Shown piece by piece: positions 23,351-33,257 of a stretch of DNA of 64,000 bases. Each line of letters starts with the position of its first letter. Within the stretch, counting starts at the first letter, position 1. The DNA is from Petrosia ficiformis (Eukaryota; Porifera; Demospongiae; Haplosclerida; Petrosiidae): the NCBI GenBank assembly GCA_947044365.1, contig OX345637.1, positions 14,106,916-14,170,915 on the forward strand, given 5' to 3'. The notes beneath the pieces were generated by a model. The model was given only the letters and a program-made list of their open reading frames with translations, was not told where the DNA came from and did not search any database. The translations under genes were made by a program, and so were the position numbers.

Positions 23351-25309
23351 ATAATATATGTTTATATAATAAACATGACTTTGTTGAAGTTACAAAGACT
23401 ATACTGTCTGAAATACCTATTCTGAATATGGTATCATTATAATCAGTTAACACACACACACCCAACACCTACAAATTTAATATAACACTTAATGTAATGA
23501 GATTATACAAATCTTGTTAACAAATAATATAAAAATTAATTTGTGCATTATACTATCTTACAATGTCATCATGAACTGCCGCTCCTGTAGTATATTTACT
23601 AGTGCTGAGAAACATATCATAACGCTATAGTCAGGTGTATATGAATTACCTCATAGTGCAGTGCTAGGACATATACCATGTATTGTAGTTTATGTAGAAT
23701 TACATATTACAAAGACTATGTGTAAAGAGAGTTACTAATAATTAGATTCAGTTATATATAGTGATGTTAATCTTATTTTCAAGAAATGCTTTGGGAGAAG
23801 TTTTAAATATTGTTATAGCGATGTTTTTACCTTCAGTAAAGGGAGGGTAGGATAATGATAATTAAAACAAATACTGTAGTATACTGATAATACAATCAGT
23901 ACATGGATTAATAAATTCTTACCATATTTTTCACTTTTATCCAAAAACTATATATTAATTGGATTAAACTTGTCTCCCCTAAAGGAAGTCACTAGCCCCA
24001 AATGACTATATATATATATATATATATAATGTAGTAGTTATATTACACATCATACCTTTAATATCAAAACACACGTTTATAACTGTCTGTCACTATTCCA
24101 TTATATAATATTAACTTACCATATCTATATAATAAACATGGCCTTGTTGAAGTTACATTATGTTATCGTTGACATGCACACCCAACACCTATAAGGCTAT
24201 AAGACCTCAATGTAATGACATCATATTTATGAACTTTGTTAACAAGTGATATACCACATTACTGATTGTCCAATATCCTATCCTACAACTTTATCAGGAA
24301 CTGCCATATGCTGTAGTATATTTGGTAATGCTGTCATAATGCTATAGTCAGTCATAATAGTGTATATAAATTATCTCATCGTGCAGTGCTAGGACATATA
24401 TAATACCTTGTGTTGTAATTTATGTACAATTACATATTACAAAGACATTGTGTAAAGACAGTTGCTATCACATGAGTATGTTATTTTAATAGCAATCATC
24501 CATGTGGAGGCCCGAGAAGGAGGTGTGAAGTAAATTCCACTATATTTTAAATATATTTATGGTATACTGTAGATTACATAGTAATTATGTAGTCATTTCT
24601 TCTATACACGTATATATACATATTAGGTAGATATATCATATTACTACTACTATATAATAATAATACTGAATTATATCCAATCAGTATATTGATTACTAAA
24701 TTTTTATCATGTTTTTCGCCAAAATTTCATTATCCTAAAACTATTAACTTATCTCCACAGGTAAGGAAGTCACTAGGCCGACAAAATAGGAATGACTATA
24801 ATGTATTAGTTATATTACACATCAGACATACTATTAATATCTTGACACACGTTTATAACAGTCTTTCACTATTCCCTTATATAATATCATCTACGATATA
24901 TATATAATCTATGTATATGTATAATCTATGTATATATTCTTATGCTTTGGGACAATCAGGATAGTTTAAATCATCAATAATCATCGACAACAATAAATAT
25001 TTAGACAATTTCTACAATGATATAATCCTCATTATAGTAAATAATAAAACAGTTTTGTGTTTTAAGTATAATAGCCAGCAGTATACATGGCCACACAAGA
25101 CTAATATTAGAAATACTCTACATAATCCAAACTATCACATATACATGATCTAAAGAAACCTGAAATACACAACAAACAAATATCCAACAAAAACGTGCAC
25201 AGGAAAGAGGCCTGTTGCATGGTTAACTCCAGAATTACTCACCTGGAATGACAGTTGCATATAAAGCAATCAAGATCAGTGAAAAGAAACAGCTTGTTGA
25301 TTTCTCCAT
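18976..25309 (-). CDS. Gene B: Ig/FN3 receptor without the family tyrosine motifs
   Basis: Exons: 25243-25309 (signal), 22974-23276 (Ig1), 22636-22920 (Ig2), 21813-22091 (FN3-1), 21570-21652 and 21084-21318 (FN3-2), 19457-19879 (Cys domain and stalk), 19184-19363 (transmembrane), 18976-19124 (tail). The joined frame gives 667 residues with the same phases as gene A. There are two departures from the family. The transmembrane helix reads VIVLELIIII, with a Glu where A and A' have Val. In the tail, the block holding NPxY is shortened to NSNPPSRNI, and a one-base deletion near 19020 shifts the frame to end in LFLFMRL, removing the distal tyrosine motif. All splice sites and the upstream frame are intact, so the gene may make a receptor with a changed or no direct signalling tail. 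A recent pseudogene cannot be excluded. Intron 1 carries a partial internal duplication (about 23.4-24.1 and 24.1-24.9 kb). Confidence 0.8.
19991..20053. repeat. Perfect 31-bp palindrome with a 1-nt spacer
   Basis: AGTTTAAAGATATATTTATA... (19991-20021) is followed after one base by its exact reverse complement (20023-20053). It lies in the intron between exons 7 and 6 of gene B. The corresponding introns of genes C, F and A' do not have it. Confidence 0.85.
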
Positions 25310-25377
25310 TTGGCTAGTAGATAACTGAGTAAACCTGTCACTGTTGTAACGTATTATTACTTAAGTTAATATTAAGC

Positions 25378-25398
25378 TCGTCCCAGCCACACCCACGT
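25378..25398 (-). promoter_or_regulatory. Conserved GC-rich motif upstream of gene B
   Basis: CGTGGGTGTGGCTGGGACGA on the gene strand, about 70 bp upstream of the start codon and adjoining the ubiquitin relic. Confidence 0.5.
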
Positions 25399-25517
25399 AA
25401 TATAGCTAAGCTGGAATATGTTCAACGTCAAGCTCTCACTTGTCAGCAAATTGACATTGAGTACCCTTACTGGACTTCCCCTCACATGTAGTATAAGATG
25501 AAGTGTGGACTTCTGTA

Positions 25518-26946
25518 TAAAAGAATAATAAAAAACATTTTCAATAAAAATGGAAGATGTAGGGATGTCAAAACCCAAAAAGCATGTGAACAATGTTGGG
25601 AAGCTAACATAGGACCCAAAATTAAACACCACTTCCATATAACCCTACATAAGTACTTACACTACTATAAAAACAAAATACAAAGAGCCGTACTTATGTA
25701 GGGTTATATGGAAATGGTTTGTTTAATTTTGGGTCCTATGTTAGCTTCCCAACCTTGTTCACATGCTTTTTTGGTTTTGACATCCCTACATCTTAAATTT
25801 TTATTGAAAATGTTTTTTATTATTCTTGTTTTCATTTTTTTTTTTCTGAATGGTGTGAATATTTTTTGTAGATTGCAGAAGTACTGGTGTAAGTTATATG
25901 TCATATGAAATCATGCAATCATAAATGCATTAAAATTTGTTCATCAATGAAGGTCAATCTTTTGTATTTATGCATTGATTATTATTCTCTATCACTTACA
26001 AATGAAAGAAACCATTTTCATATAACCCTACACAAGTACGGCTCTTTGTATATATTTTATTTTGAAAGTAGTGTCAGTCACTGTGTCAACCATTCAGTAT
26101 TCCAATGCTTATCATAGTGTACAATATTATTATACAATGGCTTTAATATTATATTCATTATTATAAGAATGTATTTCCTCACAAATATGCTTATGTCCAT
26201 GTTCCTAAGGTACAAATGCGCATGCGTAATTAAATTTCGCGTGGCTCGATTGATGAATACACTTAGAAAAATGGCATGAAAATATGAGTCAACGATTGTT
26301 GTCTGTGCAAGTATCACGATTATTGTGATTATTGGCTACCTTACACATGTATGTAGATTTCATTCAACAATCAAATTGATACCTTTCATTTGTTGAGAAA
26401 AGAGTGTTGAAAAAATGATTTAGATGTGATAGTACTCAAAACCCGAAGTTATGGCACAATAATCGTTATTTTTATGACCACGATATGGCAATTTTTAGAT
26501 GATATGATTATCACAAGAAATTTTAATCACGATTATCATGATAATCAAAATATTGCCCATCCATAGTACAGACTGTCTTTTTTCATAGTATCTGAAGATA
26601 TACTTGTAGACCAGGATTTTTCTATAAATGCAATTGGAATGGTGCTAGAATCATTGTGATAGTTCAACAAACACAAAAATGATTTTTCTGGAAAATAATA
26701 TTATGATGAAGATTTTGACAGTTTTGCCAGTTTTGCTACTTGCCGGTTCTCTACCTTAAAGAGGATTTCCAGCTGTCTAGAAGATGTTGTTACTCATAAA
26801 ACACTACATATCAATAAGTATGTGTGTATTAAGACTTGTTTCTATAATTTTAGCAGATATTTCAGCTCATTACTTCCAATTGAAATGTATAGGCGGCTAT
26901 TTTTTTTCGGTGCCATCCCTACATAGAGAGTACTACCATACTCTCT
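25518..26946. mobile_element. Composite insertion splitting the ubiquitin relic
   Basis: Other copies of the ubiquitin module run directly from GGACTTCTGTATA into TTATAGTCACTTAGAG; here 1.4 kb intervenes. It contains TGTAGGGATGTCA near 25558 and the reverse complement of TGTAGGGATGGCA near 26911-26923. These are possible terminal inverted repeats of a hAT-like element, together with several GATTATTGTGATTATT-type internal runs. A large foldback (25521-25827) sits at its left end. No transposase is readable. Confidence 0.5.
25521..25827. repeat. Foldback repeat with arms of about 136 bp and a 33-nt loop
   Basis: 25521-25656 pairs with 25690-25827 with few mismatches (AAGAATAATAAAAAACATTT against its complement at the right end). 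A third, partial arm at 26009-26073 pairs with 25660-25720, giving an overlapping inverted repeat that begins CACTACT and ends AGTAGTG. Confidence 0.75.
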
Positions 26947-27418
26947 GATTATTATAGTCACTTAGAGTATGAACATTTTCTATTTTTTTGCTCACAAAGT
27001 GGGTGGAATACCTTCCTGATGTTGGATCTTGCATTTGACATCCTCAATTGTAACACTAAGCTCAACCTCAAGAATAATTGTCTTACTCTTTATGAAAATC
27101 TGCATTCCTCCTTTCATTCGAAGAACAGGATGAAGTGTGAACTCCTTCTGTATATTGTAGTCACTTGGAGTATGGCCATCTTCTAATTATTTGCCAACAA
27201 AAATAAGGCGTTGCTTGTCAGGCAGAAGACTTTCCTTATCTTGGACCTTACGTTTGACATCCTCAATTGTATGACTAGGTTCAACCTCAAGGGTACTGGT
27301 CTTACCAGTGAGGGCCTTTATGAAAATCTGCATGTAAGAGATCGGTAATAGTATTCAATTCAATCTTTGATAGTTTGTAAAGTGTTCTTTGATAGTCTGT
27401 AAAGTGGAGCCAACTTTC

Positions 27419-27686
27419 TGTTGGAAATGAACACTTTGATTGTTTATACATAATTTACCTTAAATGTGCATAGTTGTTGCGTAATATGTAATTATGTGTT
27501 TTCATTGTTCTTTTAAGTTGTCTGTACAGGCATGTTTATTGCTAGAACTCTCTAGAATATTCTAGAGCACATGTTACTCTAGAACTTTCTTTATCACATG
27601 TAGTTTTCTAGAATATTCTCTAGAATATTCTCTGCATATTTTGTACTTGTATCAGTCCTTGAGTTGTTTGAGAAATAAAACTATCA
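27419..27686. mobile_element. Solo LTR, 268 bp, with heat-shock-element-like cluster
   Basis: It begins TGTTGGAAATGAAC and ends AAAACTATCA (TG...CA ends), and is flanked by a perfect 5-bp duplication CTTTC (27414-27418 and 27687-27691). The related spacer near gene A (about 13930-13960) lacks it. It contains AATAAA at about 27673. Three GAATATTC and one GAACTTTC sites lie at 27555-27630, matching the GAAnnTTC core of heat-shock elements. No internal retroelement region or second LTR is present. Confidence 0.75.
27546..27630. promoter_or_regulatory. Cluster of four GAAnnTTC sites inside the solo LTR
   Basis: Sites: 27555-27562 GAATATTC, 27582-27589 GAACTTTC, 27611-27618 GAATATTC, 27623-27630 GAATATTC. 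Inverted nGAAn repeats of this kind are the binding unit of heat-shock factor in eukaryotes. The density is far above the background here, but activity is untested. Confidence 0.5.
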
Positions 27687-27835
27687 CTTTCTATATTCCA
27701 ATCATCCCAGTGTGATTTTATTTAAATGTACATTATATTCAATAGTCTATGTGTCTCATAGCCTGTTGCTCTCTGCATAATAGACTGGTAACAGACTAGT
27801 AGTATTTAATAATGATAGAAAATAAGGATCTTTGC

Positions 27836-27933
27836 AATGAAGCTAAGGATCTTTATTAGTTTCTATATTCAATCATCGAAACTCAAGTTAGGGATGATTA
27901 GAATATAGAAACTAGCAAAGATCCTTAGCTTCC
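27836..27933. repeat. Palindromic spacer repeat beside the gene B ubiquitin relic
   Basis: AATGAAGCTAAGGATCTTT faces AAAGATCCTTAGCTTCC across the usual loop containing ATCGAAACTCAAGTTAGGGA. Some internal bases of the left arm are missing. Confidence 0.5.
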
Positions 27934-28039
27934 CTATCAAAAATTCTTACATTCAATCGCTATTAAATACTGTCACCAATCTATTATACAAGACTGGGAC
28001 ACTTATACAATTAAATGAGTATAATATATATAACGAACA

Positions 28040-28400
28040 TTTTCATATTGTAGGGCCATCCTTCTTGTGTCCGTCCACATGCGCGAGTGCGTTGAGAGTT
28101 GCGTCTTTCCCGGGGGACTCGGTCAATTAATTGGCGTGGCGCTTTATAGAACGCGCGTTCGAGCCAGCAGGTAGAAAGAATGCTTACATAGAAACTGGAA
28201 CTACTAGCTAGCTATTTCTAAAGTTCTACAAGATCTGTTAAAAGATAAGTAGAGTAGATATCAAAATAATAACTATAACATGCTGTTGTGTTTCATGCTG
28301 CTTGATGCTATGATTACTGAATGCTGGGCACCATAAAGCAATCATAGGGATACTTTTTTCTCTATCTATCTTGTTCAGTTTTAAAATCCTATTATTGATG
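28040..28400. mobile_element. Single MITE unit, GGCCCGTAGGGCC family, 5' end damaged
   Basis: It starts within GTAGGGCCATCC and runs through GGACTCGGTCAATTAATTGG to AAAGCAATCATAGGGATACT, so the 3' end is intact and the 5' end shortened. The adjoining 28430-28720 stretch is the same as at 14780-15060. Confidence 0.55.
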
Positions 28401-28719
28401 CATTTAATCAAATAGTACATTGCATTTCAATAATTTAAATGGGGAGAAATGCGCTTTTTTACTTCATCCAAATCAGTAGGCGGGTCTGGGAATGTGGCTA
28501 CTAACAGTTATGAAAAACAAAGAGAAAATACAGCAGACCAAACTAATTCAATTTCATACAGTGTATTGTATTTCAGAAACAAATTACATTTGAATCAAAA
28601 TGAAAACGTATCATGTTTGAGGTTACACATTTTCTTGCTGTGGGATGGCTATTCTGGAATGATTGATAGCCACTTCACAGTAACAGAGAATAGTAAAAGC
28701 AACATAATATTATTATTAT

Positions 28720-30890
28720 AAATTGAAATTATGAAATATATTAAATCTGTTAATTTACAAATTGTGCTTTTTGAAATAAGTGACTCTGATATAATTATGT
28801 TAATTTGCAGATCTATACAGTTTTAAAAATTTGCAGATTAAATTTACAGATTTGCAGATTTAATTTCAGATTGGCCACTTTCATACACTGGTTCCAGACT
28901 CTTCCTTTAGTAGGCAATCTGTCCAGGTTTTTTTTTGGTTTCAGCCTTAATATAGAACTGCATGGTTGTGAGAAAAATACATGTATATGACAATTAATGT
29001 TAATTGGTATCTTGACAGTTGACACAATCTGGCATGTCACCTTCTTGGTATGAAAGGTAACTGGACAGTCACACTCAGTTGTGCGTACTAATCACTTCAC
29101 TGATATCTATCTTCAGAATAGTGTTAAGTCTTTCAGAGAAAAGAGAACTGCATGAAAGCCTAAACTGATGGAACTTGTAGAAATAAGTGTCTGAATAATT
29201 CAATTTTACAATGATAATTGAAACACGTTCGTTTTATCCATAATTTGATGCTCTTTTAAATTTAACTCATTTGATTGTCTGTGTCTTCAACTCCTGTTGT
29301 TCTCTGTATACATCATAATCTGGTGACAATATTGATCTAAATCACAGTTAATTGTCTTTGCTATACAAAGTTGCTATGGTACATTAATCTCCTCACTGTA
29401 AAAATTAATAGGTTATTCTAATCCTCATTTGGTTATATTAGCAATAATAATAGTTATATTCCTGAGACTATATCAATCAATTATTACTGATTTCTTTTCT
29501 TCCTAGGTAATGTTTGAAAGTGGTAATTTTTTTTTCACATTGATCTGTATTGTAAAGTACATGCCAGAATAAAGAATGGAAAATCCCTAGTGATTTAGAT
29601 ACAATGGATGTTATTTGTTACTGTAAATACTAATTATTCTGAAGTAAGTAAGTAACATCTGTTCTTTTCATAGGATAATAATACACACAAGTTATACCTA
29701 TAATTATACAGTGTATTGCTGTTTGTGTTACTATGCTTTATTATGACATGTGCTTTATATACTAGTCAATATAGAAATGAAACTAGTACTTGTAAACAAT
29801 TATTAACTACCAGGAAAAATAAATCAGCATTGAACAAAATAGAACTTGATTACATTGAAACTCCTGTAACCCACTAGAGGTTAAAATAACCTAATCTTTT
29901 TTACAGTGCTGTTAACGTATAATCTTGATTGTAAATTTTGTCTACAACAGGAATGCATGCATTTATGTTGCATATGAAATCATGTACTATTTATATAATT
30001 ATATATACCATTTTTAAGAATCTATCATTATAAGTATATATATGAACACTATTGAATCATTTGTTCATCCTTTTCTCCATCTGTTATTTCATCCAGCCAT
30101 CCATAATTATAAGTTTATAACTTTATAAGTTTCCTATAAATTTTCAATTATAGCATTTTACTTTACCATATAATATTTCTAGAAAATATTCCCAGCAGGT
30201 TCTATTCGTTTTTTGCAATGACAATTCCAGTTGATGAAATAATAATTATAGCTTGATGAGCTATGTAAGTACAAATGTGCTATAATTTTTACGATTTGAT
30301 AAGCCATTAAGGATGTTTTGTTTAACGGTTAAGTTTTATATAGGTATTTGAGGAGTGACAATGATCCCATTGTTTAAGTGGTAAGAAAATTAACTAATAC
30401 ACATAGTAGATGATACTTATTTAAATGTATACATATGTAAATATAGTTTTTCAACTCACCAAATCATAAACTGATGACGGTATGAATATCAAAGGAATCT
30501 ACGGATCGTTTTCAGTTTCTGTAACATTATATTCAATAACTACATTTAGTTGTATATGTCTTCAAGCCCTGTTGTTCATACTGTATCATAGAATGATGAC
30601 GGTATTTAATAGTGAGAAAAAGTAAGGAGCTTTAGTAGTGAAGCTAAAGATCTTTGCTTGCTTCTATATTGCACACATTCCTAACTTGATATTCGTTTAA
30701 TGGTATATTGTACTCCTTAATGATATTTGAGTCTCTAAAGTGAAGCTTGTTGGTTTGAGTGGTTTCTATATTGCAAATATGTGGAAAAGTATGTCCTAAA
30801 TCCAGGAGCCAAATGATCAAATGAGATGAAACGTTGAATGAATGTCAAAACTTTACAAAAATATGAACTCAGCACTTAAAAATACATCAT
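28720..30890. other. Gene-free spacer, ubiquitin-module type with MITE
   Basis: This matches 2900-4200 in order (AGATTGGCCAC near 28870, AATCTTGATTGTAAATTTT near 29925, CAAGCCCTGTTGTTCA near 30560) but is interrupted by the 515-bp MITE and other AT-rich text. No coding exon is supported. Confidence 0.55.
29394..29908. mobile_element. 515-bp MITE with inverted ends CACTGTAAAAA
   Basis: The left end reads CACTGTAAAAATTAATAGG; the reverse complement of the right end reads CACTGTAAAAAAGATTAGG. Similarity continues through GTTATT and TAACC for about 32 bp. The matching spacer near 3560 lacks it (ATTAATCTCCTGTTAATAT), so the insertion is clear. The target duplication looks no longer than 2 bp (CT). 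It is non-coding. Confidence 0.7.
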
Positions 30891-30899
30891 TACTATTTT

Positions 30900-32051
30900 G
30901 CACTGTATCATCTGTGATTGAGGAAAATAACCATTACACTGAAACCTAATACTGTTATACTGATCTCATCACATGGATCAGTATTATTAGGAGCTGTTAA
31001 CACATAGTAAGTATCAGTAATAAACTGAGATATATTGAACATGATACTAGTAACTGATATGTTATATCCAGTGATATGTGTCCCAGGAAGAGTGAATGGT
31101 GGATTCCATGAGACATAGTTCACTAACCTATATTATATTCATACATGTATATAGTGTGTAGCAACAACTTTCATACTTACATTTATAGACACTGTTATTG
31201 ATACCATATTGAGAGCAACTGTTATCAGCTCAATGGATATTGGTATGTTAGAATCAGCTAAAGGAGCTATTAGAACTATTAATTCAAAATTATATATATA
31301 TATAAATTATAATAATTTATATAATAATCAACACATAATGTACTGTTCACAATGAGTATAATACTTACTTTTCTGAAAGTATAGTGATGATATAGTACTT
31401 ATTTCTCCATTCCCTGCTCCATTATAACCTGATATTGTTATACTGATCTCATCACATGGATCAGTATTATTAGGAGCTGTTAATACATAGTAAGTATCAG
31501 TAATAAACTGAGATATATTGAACATGATACTAGTAACTGATATGTTATATCCAGTGATATGTGTCTCAGGAAGAGTGAACAGTGGAGATATTGAGACTTG
31601 AGGAATTAAATGCATACCTTGGACTAATAGTACAGCTTCTTCACTAAATGCTGCAGGGAAAAGTATTTAAACCAACCGATTTCAAACTGTTAACGACATT
31701 GTACTTTATTGTCATTATTATATTGTGATAATGCAGTTGCTGTTAGATTTAATGTTAACATTGTAACATTCAGAATAACGGGTAGACTCAGTGAAGTCTT
31801 CTGCAATATTTGGTTGATTTGTAGTATTGTTTACAAAGAACTCAACCTCCATTGTACCTGCTACACCACTGAACCCAACTACACAACTGAACTGGACTGT
31901 TGTACCATCCAATGAATCAGAACCCTCAATTATAACTGCATGTAGTAAATGGTATGATAATAATGTATCATTTAGCAAGTATTATTATACCTGGATTTTC
32001 AGCTAGTACTACTAGACTACAGACAATGATTAGCAAGACTCTACACACCAT
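30900..32051 (-). pseudogene. Gene E: rearranged C-type receptor remnant with a chimeric FN3 exon
   Basis: It starts with a good signal-peptide exon, 31991-32051 (MVCRVLLIIVCSLVVLAENP, phase 1 GT donor). The Ig exon follows, about 31618-31935 (FSCVVG near its start), but a frameshift before its second cysteine leads to a stop. The Ig exon then runs straight into an FN3-1 segment (about 31369-31615): the intron and the start of FN3-1 are gone. An FN3-2 first-half exon is intact at 31181-31266. The next exon (from 31127) begins as the second half of FN3-2 (GTTAGTGAACTATGTC), then switches after about 17 bases into the middle of FN3-1 (SWNPPFTLPG), running to about 30908. No transmembrane or tail exon follows; gene C begins beyond. 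It is not functional as read. Confidence 0.7.
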
Positions 32052-32339
32052 CACATAAACTTCATTTTTAAGATCCATAAATACACTCATTAAACTACCA
32101 ACAAATTCACAACATTGTTTCTGCACTGAATTCAGAACTTGTTTTTCATTAAATAGGTTGACGTTTGTACATGAAGATATTAATTCCTGATTTTTTTAAA
32201 CAATGACATAATGTTTACAATAATAGAAAGAACAATTTTCACAATTAAAAACACAACATGCTGAAAGGTACACTTGTTTTTACACAAACACAATAATTAT
32301 AATAATTAACTTCTCATAATTTATACTTTGAGTTTGTGG

Positions 32340-33210
32340 TTACATTACAGTATCATAAACAGGAGTAGTTGTTTGTTGTACATTCTCATAACCAGGAGTA
32401 TTAGTATGTACGGAGTGGATATCTTGATAAGCTGGATTTTTGTTAACTGATATCTTTCTATTAGAATTCCTATCACGATGAGCAGATCCTAACAAGGAAC
32501 AATATATGTCTTTGTAAGAATGATTTAATATCTAGTATTACCGGATATTTTGTGGATTCTTGAGTACAATATTAATATGATGATCATCAGAATAATAATG
32601 ACTATTACTAAAACTAGTATTATAACACTCAAACTGGTAGCTATAATGATAGTTGTATTACTTTCAGCATCAGAAATACCACTGGTTGGCATGACTGTAG
32701 GAAGACCAGTAGTACTGGTAACTAAATGAATATATAGAAACTGAACTATAATTATAATGTAAAGAACTATTACTCTAAACATCTATAACAACTTATTTAT
32801 AATTATAATACTAACTTGTTGATGGTATTGAAGAAGACAATATCAGATCTATAGAAGGTGAAGCTAGCACTGTTGTTAATCTTGTTGTTGTTGATATTGC
32901 TGTTGTTTGTTCATCTACAAAAACTTGATTCTTAATAATAGCTGGTAAATCACTCAGTTTGTGATCATTCTCAACATCATATGCATACAAGTCATAATAT
33001 CCAGTAATAATATTTGACATACAACCCTCAGCAATGTTGTTGACATTTCTATTAAACCTTCTTGATAGTGTCATAATGTTATTTCGTAACTGTAGTTCGC
33101 AACCAACTGCAATACCTTTTAAAGAGAATGTACACACCACACACACTTCTCCACTAGTACTAGTTATATCAATTGATTGAACATCATAAGTTGCTACAAG
33201 AAAATGATGT

Positions 33211-33257
<47 letters not shown>

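Larger units (their letters stand above)
25405..27333 (-). pseudogene. Polyubiquitin relic upstream of gene B, split by an insertion
   Basis: Units are recognisable from 27333 ([25 protein letters not shown]) leftward to 26947, and again at 25405-25517, which encodes the typical ubiquitin C-terminus QKSTLHLILHVRG. The two parts are separated by 25518-26946, which is absent from the other copies of this module. Frameshifts and stops occur in each unit. Confidence 0.7.

Noticed and set aside
25660..26073. CACTACT...AGTAGTG as a CACTA (EnSpm) element
   Set aside because: The possible 3-bp flanks disagree (TTA and TCA) and no related transposase is present; only the inverted repeat itself is supported.
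27333..27686. Heat-shock elements as the native promoter of the neighbouring ubiquitin copy
   Set aside because: The elements lie within a segment with TG...CA ends and a 5-bp target duplication that is missing from the other ubiquitin modules, so they arrived with an LTR.
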